Positions 1 to 7,786 of a DNA stretch of 12,085 nucleotides are shown piece by piece. The notes under the pieces were generated by a model. The model was not told where the DNA came from and did not search any database. It was given only the letters and a program-made list of their open reading frames with translations. The translations under genes were made by a program, and so were the position numbers. Where the stretch lies: contig PXYR01000008.1 in the NCBI GenBank assembly GCA_003023665.1, positions 13,694 to 25,778 on the forward strand, read 5' to 3'. Position 1 is the stretch's first letter; each line of letters begins with the position of its first letter. The stretch comes from Bacteroidota bacterium. Lineage in GTDB: Bacteria; Bacteroidota; Bacteroidia; Flavobacteriales; Schleiferiaceae.

Positions 1-477
1 CTCACTCAAGAACAAGTATCCCAACGACTTGGTAAAGGCCGTTCAACCATAACAAACTTCTTACGACTCCTAAAACTTCCAGCGCTTATTCAAGCGGAAT
101 TAAGAGAGCTTCATAAAAACGAAAATTTGGATGAAAGCAGCCAAGGAAGTTCAAGCGTTGTCTTTTCCATGGGCCACGCTCGTGCCCTTTTAAACCTACC
201 TTCAGAAGAAGAACAGATTAAAGTATACTACAAAACTTTAAAGGATGGCTTGAGTGTGCGCAAAGTAGAAGAACTCGTACGAGTTCTCAAGTCACCAAAG
301 GACAAAAAGAAACGAATTCAGAAGCCACAGGAATTAAAAGATTTAGAACGACAGTTGACGACCTTCTTTGATTCAAAAGTTTTGATTTCTATGGGAGAAG
401 AAGGAAAAGGAAAGATTCAAATCGATTTTACCAGTGAAAGCGAATTGGAAAAGATAATTATGAAGCTGAATGACTAA
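1..477 (+). CDS. parB: ParB family chromosome-partitioning protein (3' part, 158 residues visible)
   Basis: The reading frame is open from base 1 to a TAA at 475–477, so the 5' half (the CTPase/nuclease-like N-terminal domain) lies outside the window. ParB binds parS sites near the origin, spreads along DNA and works with ParA in chromosome segregation. The first ~27 visible residues (LTQEQVSQRLGKGRSTITNF, then LRLLKLP) are the classic ParB/KorB helix-turn-helix. Further on, FSMGHARALL matches the conserved segment that follows the HTH. The last ~45 residues (LERQLTTFFDSKVLI to the end) look like the C-terminal dimerisation domain, after a lysine-rich linker. A TTG at 127 could be read as a start, but it falls inside the domain and is not a real one. 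The stop overlaps the next gene by 8 bp, which suggests translational coupling. Identification is firm. Confidence 0.96.
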   Translation, partial: LTQEQVSQRLGKGRSTITNFLRLLKLPALIQAELRELHKNENLDESSQGSSSVVFSMGHARALLNLPSEEEQIKVYYKTLKDGLSVRKVEELVRVLKSPKDKKKRIQKPQELKDLERQLTTFFDSKVLISMGEEGKGKIQIDFTSESELEKIIMKLND

Positions 478-1075
478 AAGGCTCTGTATTCTTTTATTAC
501 TCACAGCACATCCATGGTTAAGTGCTCAAGAAATCACACATAATCATTCTCATAGTGAATCCGCCAAACACAATATTAAGACAGCGACTACTTTGGCGCT
601 AATCCCTGGCGCCGGACAAGCGTACAATAAAAAATATTGGAAAGTCCCTATTGTATGGGGTGCTATAGGAGGAGCGGGTTATTATTATACTGACTTAGAC
701 AACGATTTTAAGTCCTATAGAGAAATCCTTGAATTAATCATAGATCAACCTGCCCTGACTACACTCACGGATTTAGAAAATTATGCACCAGAGTTGTTTA
801 GTGCTATACCCTCTCCTTTCTATCAATCCACTGCGAGCGGCGTTGCAAATGAAACGATTGGATACATGGAGGCACTGCGCACTCAAAGAGAATATGCATT
901 CTTTGGAATTATTGGAGTCTACATTTTGAGCATATTAGATGCCAACATTGATGCACATCTTTACGATTTTGATGTAAATGATGATTTAAGTATTGCTCCG
1001 TCAATCATACAGTCCAATTCTACTTTGGGTGCACAACGAACACCCGGAATTAAATTAACCTTAAGTCTACCATGA
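470..1075 (+). CDS. DUF5683 domain-containing protein, exported or membrane-anchored
   Basis: This 201-residue protein starts with an ATG inside the end of parB (8-bp overlap) and ends in an ATGA overlap with dapB, so all three genes are probably translated from one message. Residues 1–19 (ending in WLSAQ) form a signal peptide, followed by a His-rich stretch. Residues ~38–60 (TATTLALIPGAGQAYNKKYW) carry the LPGxGQxYNKKYWK-type signature of DUF5683, next to a hydrophobic segment (PIVWGAIGGAGYYY). A second hydrophobic segment lies near residues 143–156 (AFFGIIGVYILSIL), followed by an Asp-rich DANIDAHLYDFDV motif. The family sits between parB and dapB in many Bacteroidetes. Its molecular role is unknown to me. 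Family assignment rests on recognising the motif and the gene order. Confidence 0.88.
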   Translation: MTKRLCILLLLTAHPWLSAQEITHNHSHSESAKHNIKTATTLALIPGAGQAYNKKYWKVPIVWGAIGGAGYYYTDLDNDFKSYREILELIIDQPALTTLTDLENYAPELFSAIPSPFYQSTASGVANETIGYMEALRTQREYAFFGIIGVYILSILDANIDAHLYDFDVNDDLSIAPSIIQSNSTLGAQRTPGIKLTLSLP

Positions 1076-1773
1076 ATATTTCAATCATCGGCTACGGGCG
1101 AATGGGAAAAACCATTGAACAAATTGCCAAGACGAAGGGCCACAAAATCGTGTATATCAATAACGGTGAAGAATTAAATCTTGAAGCCGTCTCAAAATCT
1201 GATGTAGCCATTGAATTTACCCAACCGAAGGCTGCCCTTAAAAATATTCAGTCCATTTTAAGCATTGGCATCCCAGTTATAAGTGGCACTACAGGGTGGT
1301 TAGCCCATAAAGAAGAGGCCGATGCTACCGCACTTCAAAACAACGGGGCATTTCTTTATGCGTCAAATTTTTCTCTTGGAGTCAACTTGTTTTTTGAGAT
1401 GAATGAAAAGCTTGCATTACTTATGTCTAAGCATAAAACATATACCCCAAGTATTCATGAAATACACCACACCGGTAAAAAAGACGCTCCTTCTGGAACG
1501 GCCATTTCTAGTGCTGAAGGTATCATTAAAGCTTACGAAGAATATTCGGGATGGTCACAACAGGATGAGCTTGGAAAAATCAAGATAACTGAAGATAGAA
1601 TTGACCCTTATTATGGAACGCATACTGTGACTTACGACAGTGATATTGACCGAATCAGCTTGGAACACCATGCGAAAAACAGAGAAGGTTTTGCTTTAGG
1701 GGCAATTATCGCAAGTGAATGGATCATTGGTAAAACAGGAGTTTTTAGTATGAAAGATGTATTAAGCCTCTAA
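1072..1773 (+). CDS. dapB: 4-hydroxy-tetrahydrodipicolinate reductase
   Basis: DapB reduces 4-hydroxy-tetrahydrodipicolinate with NAD(P)H in the diaminopimelate/lysine pathway and acts in the cytosol. The N-terminal Rossmann motif GYGRMG is at residues 7–12 and the SGTTGW cofactor loop at 71–76. The catalytic signature IHHTGKKDAPSGTA is at 131–144. By alignment with the E. coli HHRHKVDAPSGTA motif, His132 is the expected general acid and Lys136 the expected catalytic lysine. At 233 residues it is shorter than the ~270-residue E. coli enzyme, which is normal for Bacteroidetes. The ATG overlaps the upstream stop by 4 bp. A 56-bp AT-rich gap follows before lepB, and I see no terminator in it. 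All key residues are intact. Confidence 0.97.
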   Translation: MNISIIGYGRMGKTIEQIAKTKGHKIVYINNGEELNLEAVSKSDVAIEFTQPKAALKNIQSILSIGIPVISGTTGWLAHKEEADATALQNNGAFLYASNFSLGVNLFFEMNEKLALLMSKHKTYTPSIHEIHHTGKKDAPSGTAISSAEGIIKAYEEYSGWSQQDELGKIKITEDRIDPYYGTHTVTYDSDIDRISLEHHAKNREGFALGAIIASEWIIGKTGVFSMKDVLSL

Positions 1774-1829
1774 ATTACTTTCACAAGATTATAACACATC
1801 AACCAAATAGAATAACCTAATTTCAACCC

Positions 1830-3434
1830 ATGGAATTCATCATTTTTACTTTAATTCAAGCCTTATGGTTCGGCGCCATGAGCTGGAAATTTTATGTCGC
1901 CGCAGAGCGCAAGGCTTGGGAAGCTTTTATACCCGTATACAATGCATATGTATTGGTAAAAATTGCCCAAAGACCAAGCTATTGGATCATTCTATACTGT
2001 ATCCCCGTTGTTGGTGTGGTAATGGGAATCATCATGATTTATGAATTACTCCATGTATTTAAATTCAGAAAAACGTGGCAAACGGCAGCCGTAATGGCAA
2101 GCTTTGGATTATATCTAGGCTACTTGAATTACCAAGAAAAGTTAAAGTTTTGGGGTAGAGATGATACGTTCATAAAGAAGAATTTAGGCGAAGGAATCAA
2201 TAGCATCTTCTTTGCTATTGTTGTGGCAACGGTTATTCGTTCAACCACCTTTGAAGCCTACACCATACCCACAAGCTCCATGGAAAAGAGTCTTATGGTA
2301 GGTGATTTTCTCTTTGTATCCAAGATGCATTACGGAGTACGTATTCCAATGACACCGCTTTCTTTACCGTTGGTTCATAATAAAGTGCCATTTGCAGGCG
2401 TCCCCTCCTATTTGAGTTGGCCACAAATTCCCTATTTACGTTTGCCCGCGTTTTCGCCTGTTAAGGTAGGCGACCCTGTGGTTTTCAACTATCCAATGGA
2501 TAATATGCCCGTGGATAAAAAAGAAAATTACGTAAAACGTTGTGTTGGAACTCCTGGAGATAGTTTGGAGGTAATAGACACCAAAGTGTTTGTCAATGGA
2601 AATGCGATGCAATTTCCAGATCGTAGTTATCCTCAATTCCTATACTACATTCAAACCAATGGTCAAGGTTTCAGTCGTTCAAGACTCAAAAAGGACTTTG
2701 ACATCAACTATCTAACAGATGATGAGCAGCGGCGCTACCCTACTGACCAAGATGTGTACCAGCGCACACAGACGGATTACATTATGTTTTTACAACAACA
2801 GCATGTGGAACAAATTCTTGCGCTTCCCAATGTAGTCAGGATTTGGCCGGTCATTGCGAATAGACCAGGCACCCCTGTTGATACTACAAAGCCCTCTGGC
2901 CTGCTTCAAATTGAAGAAGGACAAGCACAAGAAATATTGTTTCCTAATCCAGATACCGGTCATGGTGAACGTCCTTACAACGATACCTGGGACAATTTTG
3001 GTCCCATATACATTCCTTCAGCAGGATCTACGGTAGAACTAACACCAAAGAATGTACATGCATACCGAAGAATAATTGGAGAATATGAAGGACATGACTT
3101 GCGCATTACAAGTGAGGGCAAAGTATTTATTGACGGGGTAGAATCCATTAATTACACATTTGAAAAGGACTACTATTGGATGATGGGAGATAATCGTCAC
3201 AACAGTTTAGATGCGCGCAAGTGGGGATACGTGCCACAAGATCATATAGTAGGAAAGCCTGTATTCATATGGATGAGTTATGACAAGCACGGAAAGGGGA
3301 TGGAAAAAATCCGTACAGACAGAGTCTTTACTACGGTAAATGGTGAGGGAAAACGCAAGAGTTACTTTTGGTATTTTATTGCTGCCCTTGGTATTTATCA
3401 AATTGTACAATTCGTGAGAAAGCGCAAGAAATAG
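1830..3434 (+). CDS. lepB: Signal peptidase I (S26A), long Bacteroidetes form
   Basis: Signal peptidase I removes signal peptides from exported proteins at the outer face of the inner membrane. The Ser/Lys dyad is visible. Ser150 lies in IPTSSMEKSL (equivalent to E. coli Ser90), and Lys236 lies in YVKRCVGTPGDS (equivalent to Lys145). Box E, GDNRHNSLDARKWG, is at 453–466. The 534-residue protein is much longer than E. coli LepB (~324). It has about three extra N-terminal hydrophobic segments (roughly 1–20, 50–72, 83–100) before the canonical helix at ~123–138. It also has ~200 residues inserted between the Lys box and box E (about 250–450), and a C-terminal hydrophobic helix (~512–528) ending in RKRKK. 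These extras are usual in flavobacterial LepB. It likely processes secreted proteins such as the two encoded downstream. The next gene begins 2 bp after the stop. Confidence 0.96.
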   Translation: MEFIIFTLIQALWFGAMSWKFYVAAERKAWEAFIPVYNAYVLVKIAQRPSYWIILYCIPVVGVVMGIIMIYELLHVFKFRKTWQTAAVMASFGLYLGYLNYQEKLKFWGRDDTFIKKNLGEGINSIFFAIVVATVIRSTTFEAYTIPTSSMEKSLMVGDFLFVSKMHYGVRIPMTPLSLPLVHNKVPFAGVPSYLSWPQIPYLRLPAFSPVKVGDPVVFNYPMDNMPVDKKENYVKRCVGTPGDSLEVIDTKVFVNGNAMQFPDRSYPQFLYYIQTNGQGFSRSRLKKDFDINYLTDDEQRRYPTDQDVYQRTQTDYIMFLQQQHVEQILALPNVVRIWPVIANRPGTPVDTTKPSGLLQIEEGQAQEILFPNPDTGHGERPYNDTWDNFGPIYIPSAGSTVELTPKNVHAYRRIIGEYEGHDLRITSEGKVFIDGVESINYTFEKDYYWMMGDNRHNSLDARKWGYVPQDHIVGKPVFIWMSYDKHGKGMEKIRTDRVFTTVNGEGKRKSYFWYFIAALGIYQIVQFVRKRKK

Positions 3435-3436
3435 TC

Positions 3437-4045
3437 ATGCAAACGCTTCTTTCTACCGCATATTTTCCACCCGTAATCTGGGTAGCTTATGCTGTACAGA
3501 GTGAAGAATTACTATTAGAGTCACAAGAAAACTTCCAAAAACAAAGCTACCGATCACGGATGGATATTGCCGGACCTAATGGGAAACAAACATTGAGTGT
3601 TCCTGTAGACCGCAGTATAAAAAGTATTCTAACAACACCTATTTCCTATCAAGAAGATTGGGTAAGTAAACACCTAAAGTCTATTGAAACGGCATATGCT
3701 AACAGCCCGTTTTTTGAAGTTTTATTTCCAGATGTTGAGGTGCTCCTAAAAAAAGAATATTCTTCCTTATGGTCGCTCAATCTGGCTACAATCCAATTAT
3801 TTTTTCATTGGTTGGAATTATCCACCCAAATACCTTTTACTTCGAGTTATGAGACCGCACCCTACGTCAATGATGCGCGTAGCCTGCATCCAAAGGAAAA
3901 ATTAGATATAAAAACGCCTGCATATCTTCAGGTTTTTGAGCAAAAAAATGGATTCATGAGCAACTTGAGTGCTTTAGATGTGTTCTTTAACTTAGGGCGT
4001 AGCTCTTGGGACTATTTTCAAGAGATAAACCTAAGACAGAAATAA
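3437..4045 (+). CDS. WbqC family protein
   Basis: I place the start at the ATG 2 bp after the lepB stop, giving 202 residues. The longer in-frame reading from 3368 would run into lepB codons and adds no family sequence. Features recalled from the WbqC family are present: an N-terminal STAYFPP, then ENFQKQSYRSRMDI, NGKQTLSVPV near residue 50, and a W-S-K-H-L-K-S-I-E-T-A-Y stretch before FFEVLFPDV. WbqC-like proteins are cytosolic and have been linked to O-antigen or surface-sugar loci, but the biochemical activity is not established. In flavobacteria this gene routinely follows lepB. No signal peptide is evident. The family call is good; the function is open. Confidence 0.86.
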   Translation: MQTLLSTAYFPPVIWVAYAVQSEELLLESQENFQKQSYRSRMDIAGPNGKQTLSVPVDRSIKSILTTPISYQEDWVSKHLKSIETAYANSPFFEVLFPDVEVLLKKEYSSLWSLNLATIQLFFHWLELSTQIPFTSSYETAPYVNDARSLHPKEKLDIKTPAYLQVFEQKNGFMSNLSALDVFFNLGRSSWDYFQEINLRQK

Positions 4046-4058
4046 ACCCAATACCACC

Positions 4059-5684
4059 ATGAATCTGGCATTCAATAAAAATGAAGATGAGCTTAAGCTT
4101 TTAATAAGCGAGATGGCTCGAAGACACGCTAAAATTGAAAAAGGCGGCGGAGAAAAAAAACTACAAAAGCAACGTGATTCTGGTAAACTCACTGCAAGAG
4201 AGCGCATTAGTTTTTTGGTAGACAAAAAGAAACCTTGCCTAGAAATAGGATCTTTTGCTGGGGACGAGATGTACGAAGAGTATGGTGGATGTCCTGCAGG
4301 CGGTGTTGTAGTAGTCCTAGCATATGTTCAAGGCAGGCAATGTATTGTGGTAGCTAACGATGCTTCCGTAAAAGCAGGTGCTTGGTTTCCTATAACAGGA
4401 AAGAAAAATCTTAGAGCACAACAGATTGCTCTTGAAAATCATACCCCTATTATTTACCTAGTAGATAGCGCTGGTGTATTCTTACCACTACAAGATGAGA
4501 TTTTCCCTGACCGAGAACACTTCGGCAGAATATTCCGTAATAATGCCATCATGAGCGGCATGAATATCCCTCAGATTTCAGCCATTATGGGAAGTTGTGT
4601 TGCAGGTGGAGCTTACCTGCCAATTATGAGCGACGAAAGCCTTATTGTCAAAGGCAGTGGCAGTATTTTCTTAGCGGGAAGTTATTTAGTAAAGGCAGCC
4701 ATTGGAGAAGATATTGATAATGAAACACTCGGTGGTGCTGATACGCATTGTGATTTAAGCGGCGTTACCGATTATAAATGCGAGGATGATAAGGAGGCGT
4801 TAGTTACCATCAAAGAACTGGTTGATAAAATGGGATCACGTCCCACAGCCGGCTATAGCAGAATACAAGCCAAAGATCCAAAAAGGCCTACAACAGAGGT
4901 TTACGGACACATACCGCACGACGGTAAACCCTTTGATTCCAAGCTAATCATAGAATGCTTAGTTGATGCGGAAAGCTGGAAAGAATACAAAGCAACTTAT
5001 GGCAAGACCATCCTATGCGGCTACGCGCGGATTGACGGGTGGGCCGTTGGCATAGTTGCCAATAACAGAAAGGTCACCAAGAATGCAAAGGGTGAAATGC
5101 AATTTGGCGGCGTTATATACAGTGACAGCGCGGACAAAGCAGCCCGATTCGTAGCCAACTGCAATCAGAAAAAAGTTCCCCTAGTGTTTCTTCAAGACGT
5201 TACCGGGTTCATGGTTGGTAGTAAAAGTGAACACGGCGGAATCATAAAGGATGGCGCAAAAATGGTCAATACAGTTGCGAATAGCGTTGTACCCAAGTTT
5301 ACAGTAATTGTTGGTAACAGCTATGGAGCGGGTAATTACGCCATGAACGGAACGGCATATGACCCTAGATTGATTGTAGCGTGGCCAAATGCCAAATTGG
5401 CCGTTATGGGAGGTGCTCAAGCGGCAAAAGTCTTATTACAAATTGAGGCTTCAAGAATCAAAAAAAGTGGTAAAGAATTGAATGATGAAGACATGGCAGC
5501 TCTAAAGAAGACTATTGAAGAGCGCTATGAAAAGCAAACTAGTCCTTATTATGCTGCGGCTAGAATGTGGATTGATGCCATTATTGACCCAGCTGAAACC
5601 CGTGCCTGGTTGAGTTATGGATTGGAAATGGCAAATAATAACCCAGAACACAGAGTTTATAATCCGGGTGTAATTCAGGTTTAA
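4059..5684 (+). CDS. Acyl-CoA carboxylase, carboxyltransferase (beta) subunit, methylcrotonyl-CoA carboxylase-like
   Basis: This 541-residue cytosolic enzyme subunit moves CO2 from carboxybiotin to an acyl-CoA. Both crotonase-fold halves are present. The N-terminal half has GKLTARERI (42–50), VDSAGVFLPLQDEIFPDREHF (135–155) and the oxyanion-hole segment GSCVAGGAYLPIMSD (178–192). The C-terminal half has FLQDVTGFMVGSKSEHGG (377–394), a second oxyanion segment GNSYGAGNYAM (419–429) and WPNAKLAVMGG. The LPLQ...FPDREHFGRIF...AIMS pattern and the length resemble methylcrotonyl-CoA carboxylase beta more than propionyl-CoA carboxylase beta, but substrate specificity cannot be fixed from this sequence. 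No biotin carboxylase/BCCP partner is encoded in the window, so the alpha subunit must be elsewhere. It follows the WbqC gene by 13 bp and overlaps the next start by one base (TAATG). Confidence 0.93.
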   Translation: MNLAFNKNEDELKLLISEMARRHAKIEKGGGEKKLQKQRDSGKLTARERISFLVDKKKPCLEIGSFAGDEMYEEYGGCPAGGVVVVLAYVQGRQCIVVANDASVKAGAWFPITGKKNLRAQQIALENHTPIIYLVDSAGVFLPLQDEIFPDREHFGRIFRNNAIMSGMNIPQISAIMGSCVAGGAYLPIMSDESLIVKGSGSIFLAGSYLVKAAIGEDIDNETLGGADTHCDLSGVTDYKCEDDKEALVTIKELVDKMGSRPTAGYSRIQAKDPKRPTTEVYGHIPHDGKPFDSKLIIECLVDAESWKEYKATYGKTILCGYARIDGWAVGIVANNRKVTKNAKGEMQFGGVIYSDSADKAARFVANCNQKKVPLVFLQDVTGFMVGSKSEHGGIIKDGAKMVNTVANSVVPKFTVIVGNSYGAGNYAMNGTAYDPRLIVAWPNAKLAVMGGAQAAKVLLQIEASRIKKSGKELNDEDMAALKKTIEERYEKQTSPYYAAARMWIDAIIDPAETRAWLSYGLEMANNNPEHRVYNPGVIQV

Positions 5685-7585
5685 TGAGAGGAGTATTCGT
5701 TGTTTTAGTTTGTATCGTCGGCCAGTTGTATGCCCAAAACACCTCATTTCATTCAAAAAGAATGAAAGCAGAGTTTATGGGTACAATAGACATGACTCAA
5801 TCAACTAATGAAGCAACGGGATACATGTACCCCACTGGCGCACCCAAGCCTGGTGGAGACAGCTATCAAGATTTTCTTGCTATTCAAAAGATAAAACAGA
5901 ACTTTAAAAATTTCCCGGTTACATCTCAGGCTTCCAAGACCCATTCCACTCCACAACCGCAAAAGGGATACGGGACATCGCTTTATAGATTAACCCCTTC
6001 CGGCAGTCCTTATGATTATACTGGGGGCATTCCAAATGATAACGCCATGGCAATAAGCAAGGGCGGAATGTTATGTGCGGCGGTGAATTCAACATTTTGG
6101 GCATTGGACATCCATTCAGGAGAACTAATAATGCCTGGACCCATTGGAATCAAGAGTTTACGTCAAATGGCTGGAGGAAGTTCCTTTGAAAACTACTATG
6201 ACCCTAAGCTTATTTATGACCCAATCCAAGATAGATTCATTCTGGTCTTTCTTAAAGACAATGATGCAGCGAATAGCAGAATAATAGTTTGTTTCAGTAC
6301 AACAAATAACCCAGCTGATCCGTGGAACGTGTATCGATTATCAGGAAACCCATTGAACAACAACAGATGGACTGATTTTCCAGCGATTTCCTTGAGCGAG
6401 AACGGTCTGGTAATCACTGCCAACTTGATTATTCCTGGAGTGAGTTGGCAAGTGGGGTTTGATGGATCTGTCATCTGGCACTTAGATAAATTTGCCGGAT
6501 TTAATGGTGGAGACATCAATGCAACTGTATATACGCAAATTCGCCATCAAGGAAAGTTTACCCGAAACCTGCATGCGGTCAGGGGACATGATAACATAGC
6601 GGATAAACTGTATTTTTTATCTAATAGAAATTTTGATCTTCAGAACGATACTATTTTTCTAATTGAGCTTCAAGAAAACCTTAACGATACTACTATCAAT
6701 ACGACTGCTCTTATTTCCAATATACCCTATGGAGTGCCTCCCAACGGTAAACAGGCAGACACAGATACCTCAGATGCAACCAAAGGGTTACAAACGAATG
6801 ACGGTCGCGTTCTTGGAGCCATTCAAAAAGATAATTGGATACAATTTGTAAGTACTACGGCACATGGAAACAATAGCAATGCGGGGATATTTCACGGATT
6901 TATTTCCAATGCGTCCAACAATAATCCAAAAATAACAGGTAGACTTTTTTATCATCCTGAACGCGACTATGGTTACCCAAACCTTGCTTGGACTGGTGTA
7001 CAAGAAAATCAGATTCAATGTTTAATTGGTTTTAATTACACTTCTACCGCTGGACACCCTGGTGTTGGCGCTGTTCAATTAGGAAATGACACCACCTTTT
7101 CAGAACCAATAGATCTTAAGGCAGGAACAACGTTCGTTGATAGACATAGTGATAGTTACGAACGCTGGGGAGATTACTTTGCAATACAAAATATGTATGA
7201 TTCAGACGGTACGCTTATCCCCTCAGAAGTATGGATGTCCGGTTTTTATGGGGATGGACCTCAACAGAACAGAACATATATTGCACAAGTCTATAGTCAG
7301 GACACCCTTGTACCTCCGCATCCCAACGGTGGAACATTATTCCCTAACCCTATTGCTGACGGTAACCTACTTACCGTTCAATTTAATTTAGAAATAGAAC
7401 AAAATATTAGAGCCGAACTGTATAACTCATCTGGCCAATTTGTTCAAAATTTGGCAGGCAGAAAGCTTCCCGTTGGACCAGCAGAACTTCTTATTGATAT
7501 GAATGGATTGGCACAAGGAACATATATTGTTCGATTGACCGGTGACGATGGCTTCTTGAGAGTAGAAAAGGTAATTAAGCTTTAA
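5684..7585 (+). CDS. Secreted protein with T9SS type A C-terminal sorting domain, probable beta-propeller
   Basis: This 633-residue protein has a signal peptide (MRGVFVVLVCIVGQLYA, predicted cleavage before QN at ~17/18). Its last ~85 residues form a type A sorting domain: LFPNP at 552–556, then LYNSSGQFVQ, LPVGPAELLIDMNGLAQGTYIVRL and the closing KVIKL. Such domains direct passage through the outer membrane by the type IX system and are usually removed at the surface. The central ~450 residues hold recurring propeller-like motifs: NDNAMAISKGGMLCAAVNS near 115, YDPIQDRFILVFL at 178, NRWTDFPAIS near 227 and RWGDYFA at 494. I do not recognise a catalytic motif, so the function is unknown. Its ATG shares one base with the upstream stop (TAATG), so it is probably translated by re-initiation on the carboxylase message. 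A structural or adhesive role is as plausible as an enzymatic one. Confidence 0.92.
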   Translation: MRGVFVVLVCIVGQLYAQNTSFHSKRMKAEFMGTIDMTQSTNEATGYMYPTGAPKPGGDSYQDFLAIQKIKQNFKNFPVTSQASKTHSTPQPQKGYGTSLYRLTPSGSPYDYTGGIPNDNAMAISKGGMLCAAVNSTFWALDIHSGELIMPGPIGIKSLRQMAGGSSFENYYDPKLIYDPIQDRFILVFLKDNDAANSRIIVCFSTTNNPADPWNVYRLSGNPLNNNRWTDFPAISLSENGLVITANLIIPGVSWQVGFDGSVIWHLDKFAGFNGGDINATVYTQIRHQGKFTRNLHAVRGHDNIADKLYFLSNRNFDLQNDTIFLIELQENLNDTTINTTALISNIPYGVPPNGKQADTDTSDATKGLQTNDGRVLGAIQKDNWIQFVSTTAHGNNSNAGIFHGFISNASNNNPKITGRLFYHPERDYGYPNLAWTGVQENQIQCLIGFNYTSTAGHPGVGAVQLGNDTTFSEPIDLKAGTTFVDRHSDSYERWGDYFAIQNMYDSDGTLIPSEVWMSGFYGDGPQQNRTYIAQVYSQDTLVPPHPNGGTLFPNPIADGNLLTVQFNLEIEQNIRAELYNSSGQFVQNLAGRKLPVGPAELLIDMNGLAQGTYIVRLTGDDGFLRVEKVIKL

Positions 7586-7607
7586 CGTAGACTTTCACAA
7601 GGGTTAA

Positions 7608-7649
7608 TTCTAATTTAAATTCGAACCTATATCTTTTTTAGTACATTTA
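7608..7649 (+). promoter_or_regulatory. AT-rich leader with near-palindrome and weak -7-like motif
   Basis: The 85-bp gap upstream of the small ORF contains an 18-bp near-palindrome, TTCTAATTTAAATTCGAA (7608–7625). It has one mismatched base pair and a perfect AATTTAAATT core. Further on, TACATTTA (7642–7649) is one base away from the Bacteroidetes -7 consensus TAnnTTTG and sits 21 bp before the ATG at 7671. I see no convincing -33 element. AT-rich sequence produces such motifs by chance, so this is a tentative promoter/operator only. Confidence 0.22.
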
Positions 7650-7670
7650 TACTATACCAAATTACTATAG

Positions 7671-7784
7671 ATGTCTATTCACTTCAACAAAACCCAGCTA
7701 CCCATTTCAGTCATAGAAGGGTTACCAGAGATACCCAATGAGGAATCGGAATCTTCGCAGTACGTGGAAGAATTATTCAACTAA
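7671..7784 (+). CDS. Small ORF, 37 residues, unknown function
   Basis: This short ORF (ATG at 7671, TAA at 7782–7784) encodes an acidic 37-residue peptide starting MSIHFNKTQLPISVIEGLPE and ending SSQYVEELFN. It has no signal peptide, no membrane segment and no cysteines. It begins after an AT-rich leader with a weak promoter-like motif. It ends only 2 bp from the stop codon of the convergent symporter gene. I do not recognise a family. The Pro/Glu/Ser-rich, low-hydrophobicity composition and the ordered codon use look gene-like, but an ORF of this size can arise by chance. It could also be the remnant of a longer gene. Confidence that it is translated is modest. Confidence 0.4.
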   Translation: MSIHFNKTQLPISVIEGLPEIPNEESESSQYVEELFN

Positions 7785-7786
7785 AA

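Noticed and set aside
1777..1787. ACTTTCACAAG occurs right after the dapB stop (1777–1787) and again right after the T9SS gene stop (7591–7601).
   Set aside because: An 11-mer pair is expected several times by chance in 12 kb, and neither copy forms a hairpin or known site.
3368..3436. A longer start for the WbqC-family gene at 3368.
   Set aside because: It overlaps the lepB 3' end, adds residues unlike the family, and the ATG at 3437 directly precedes the conserved YFPP segment.
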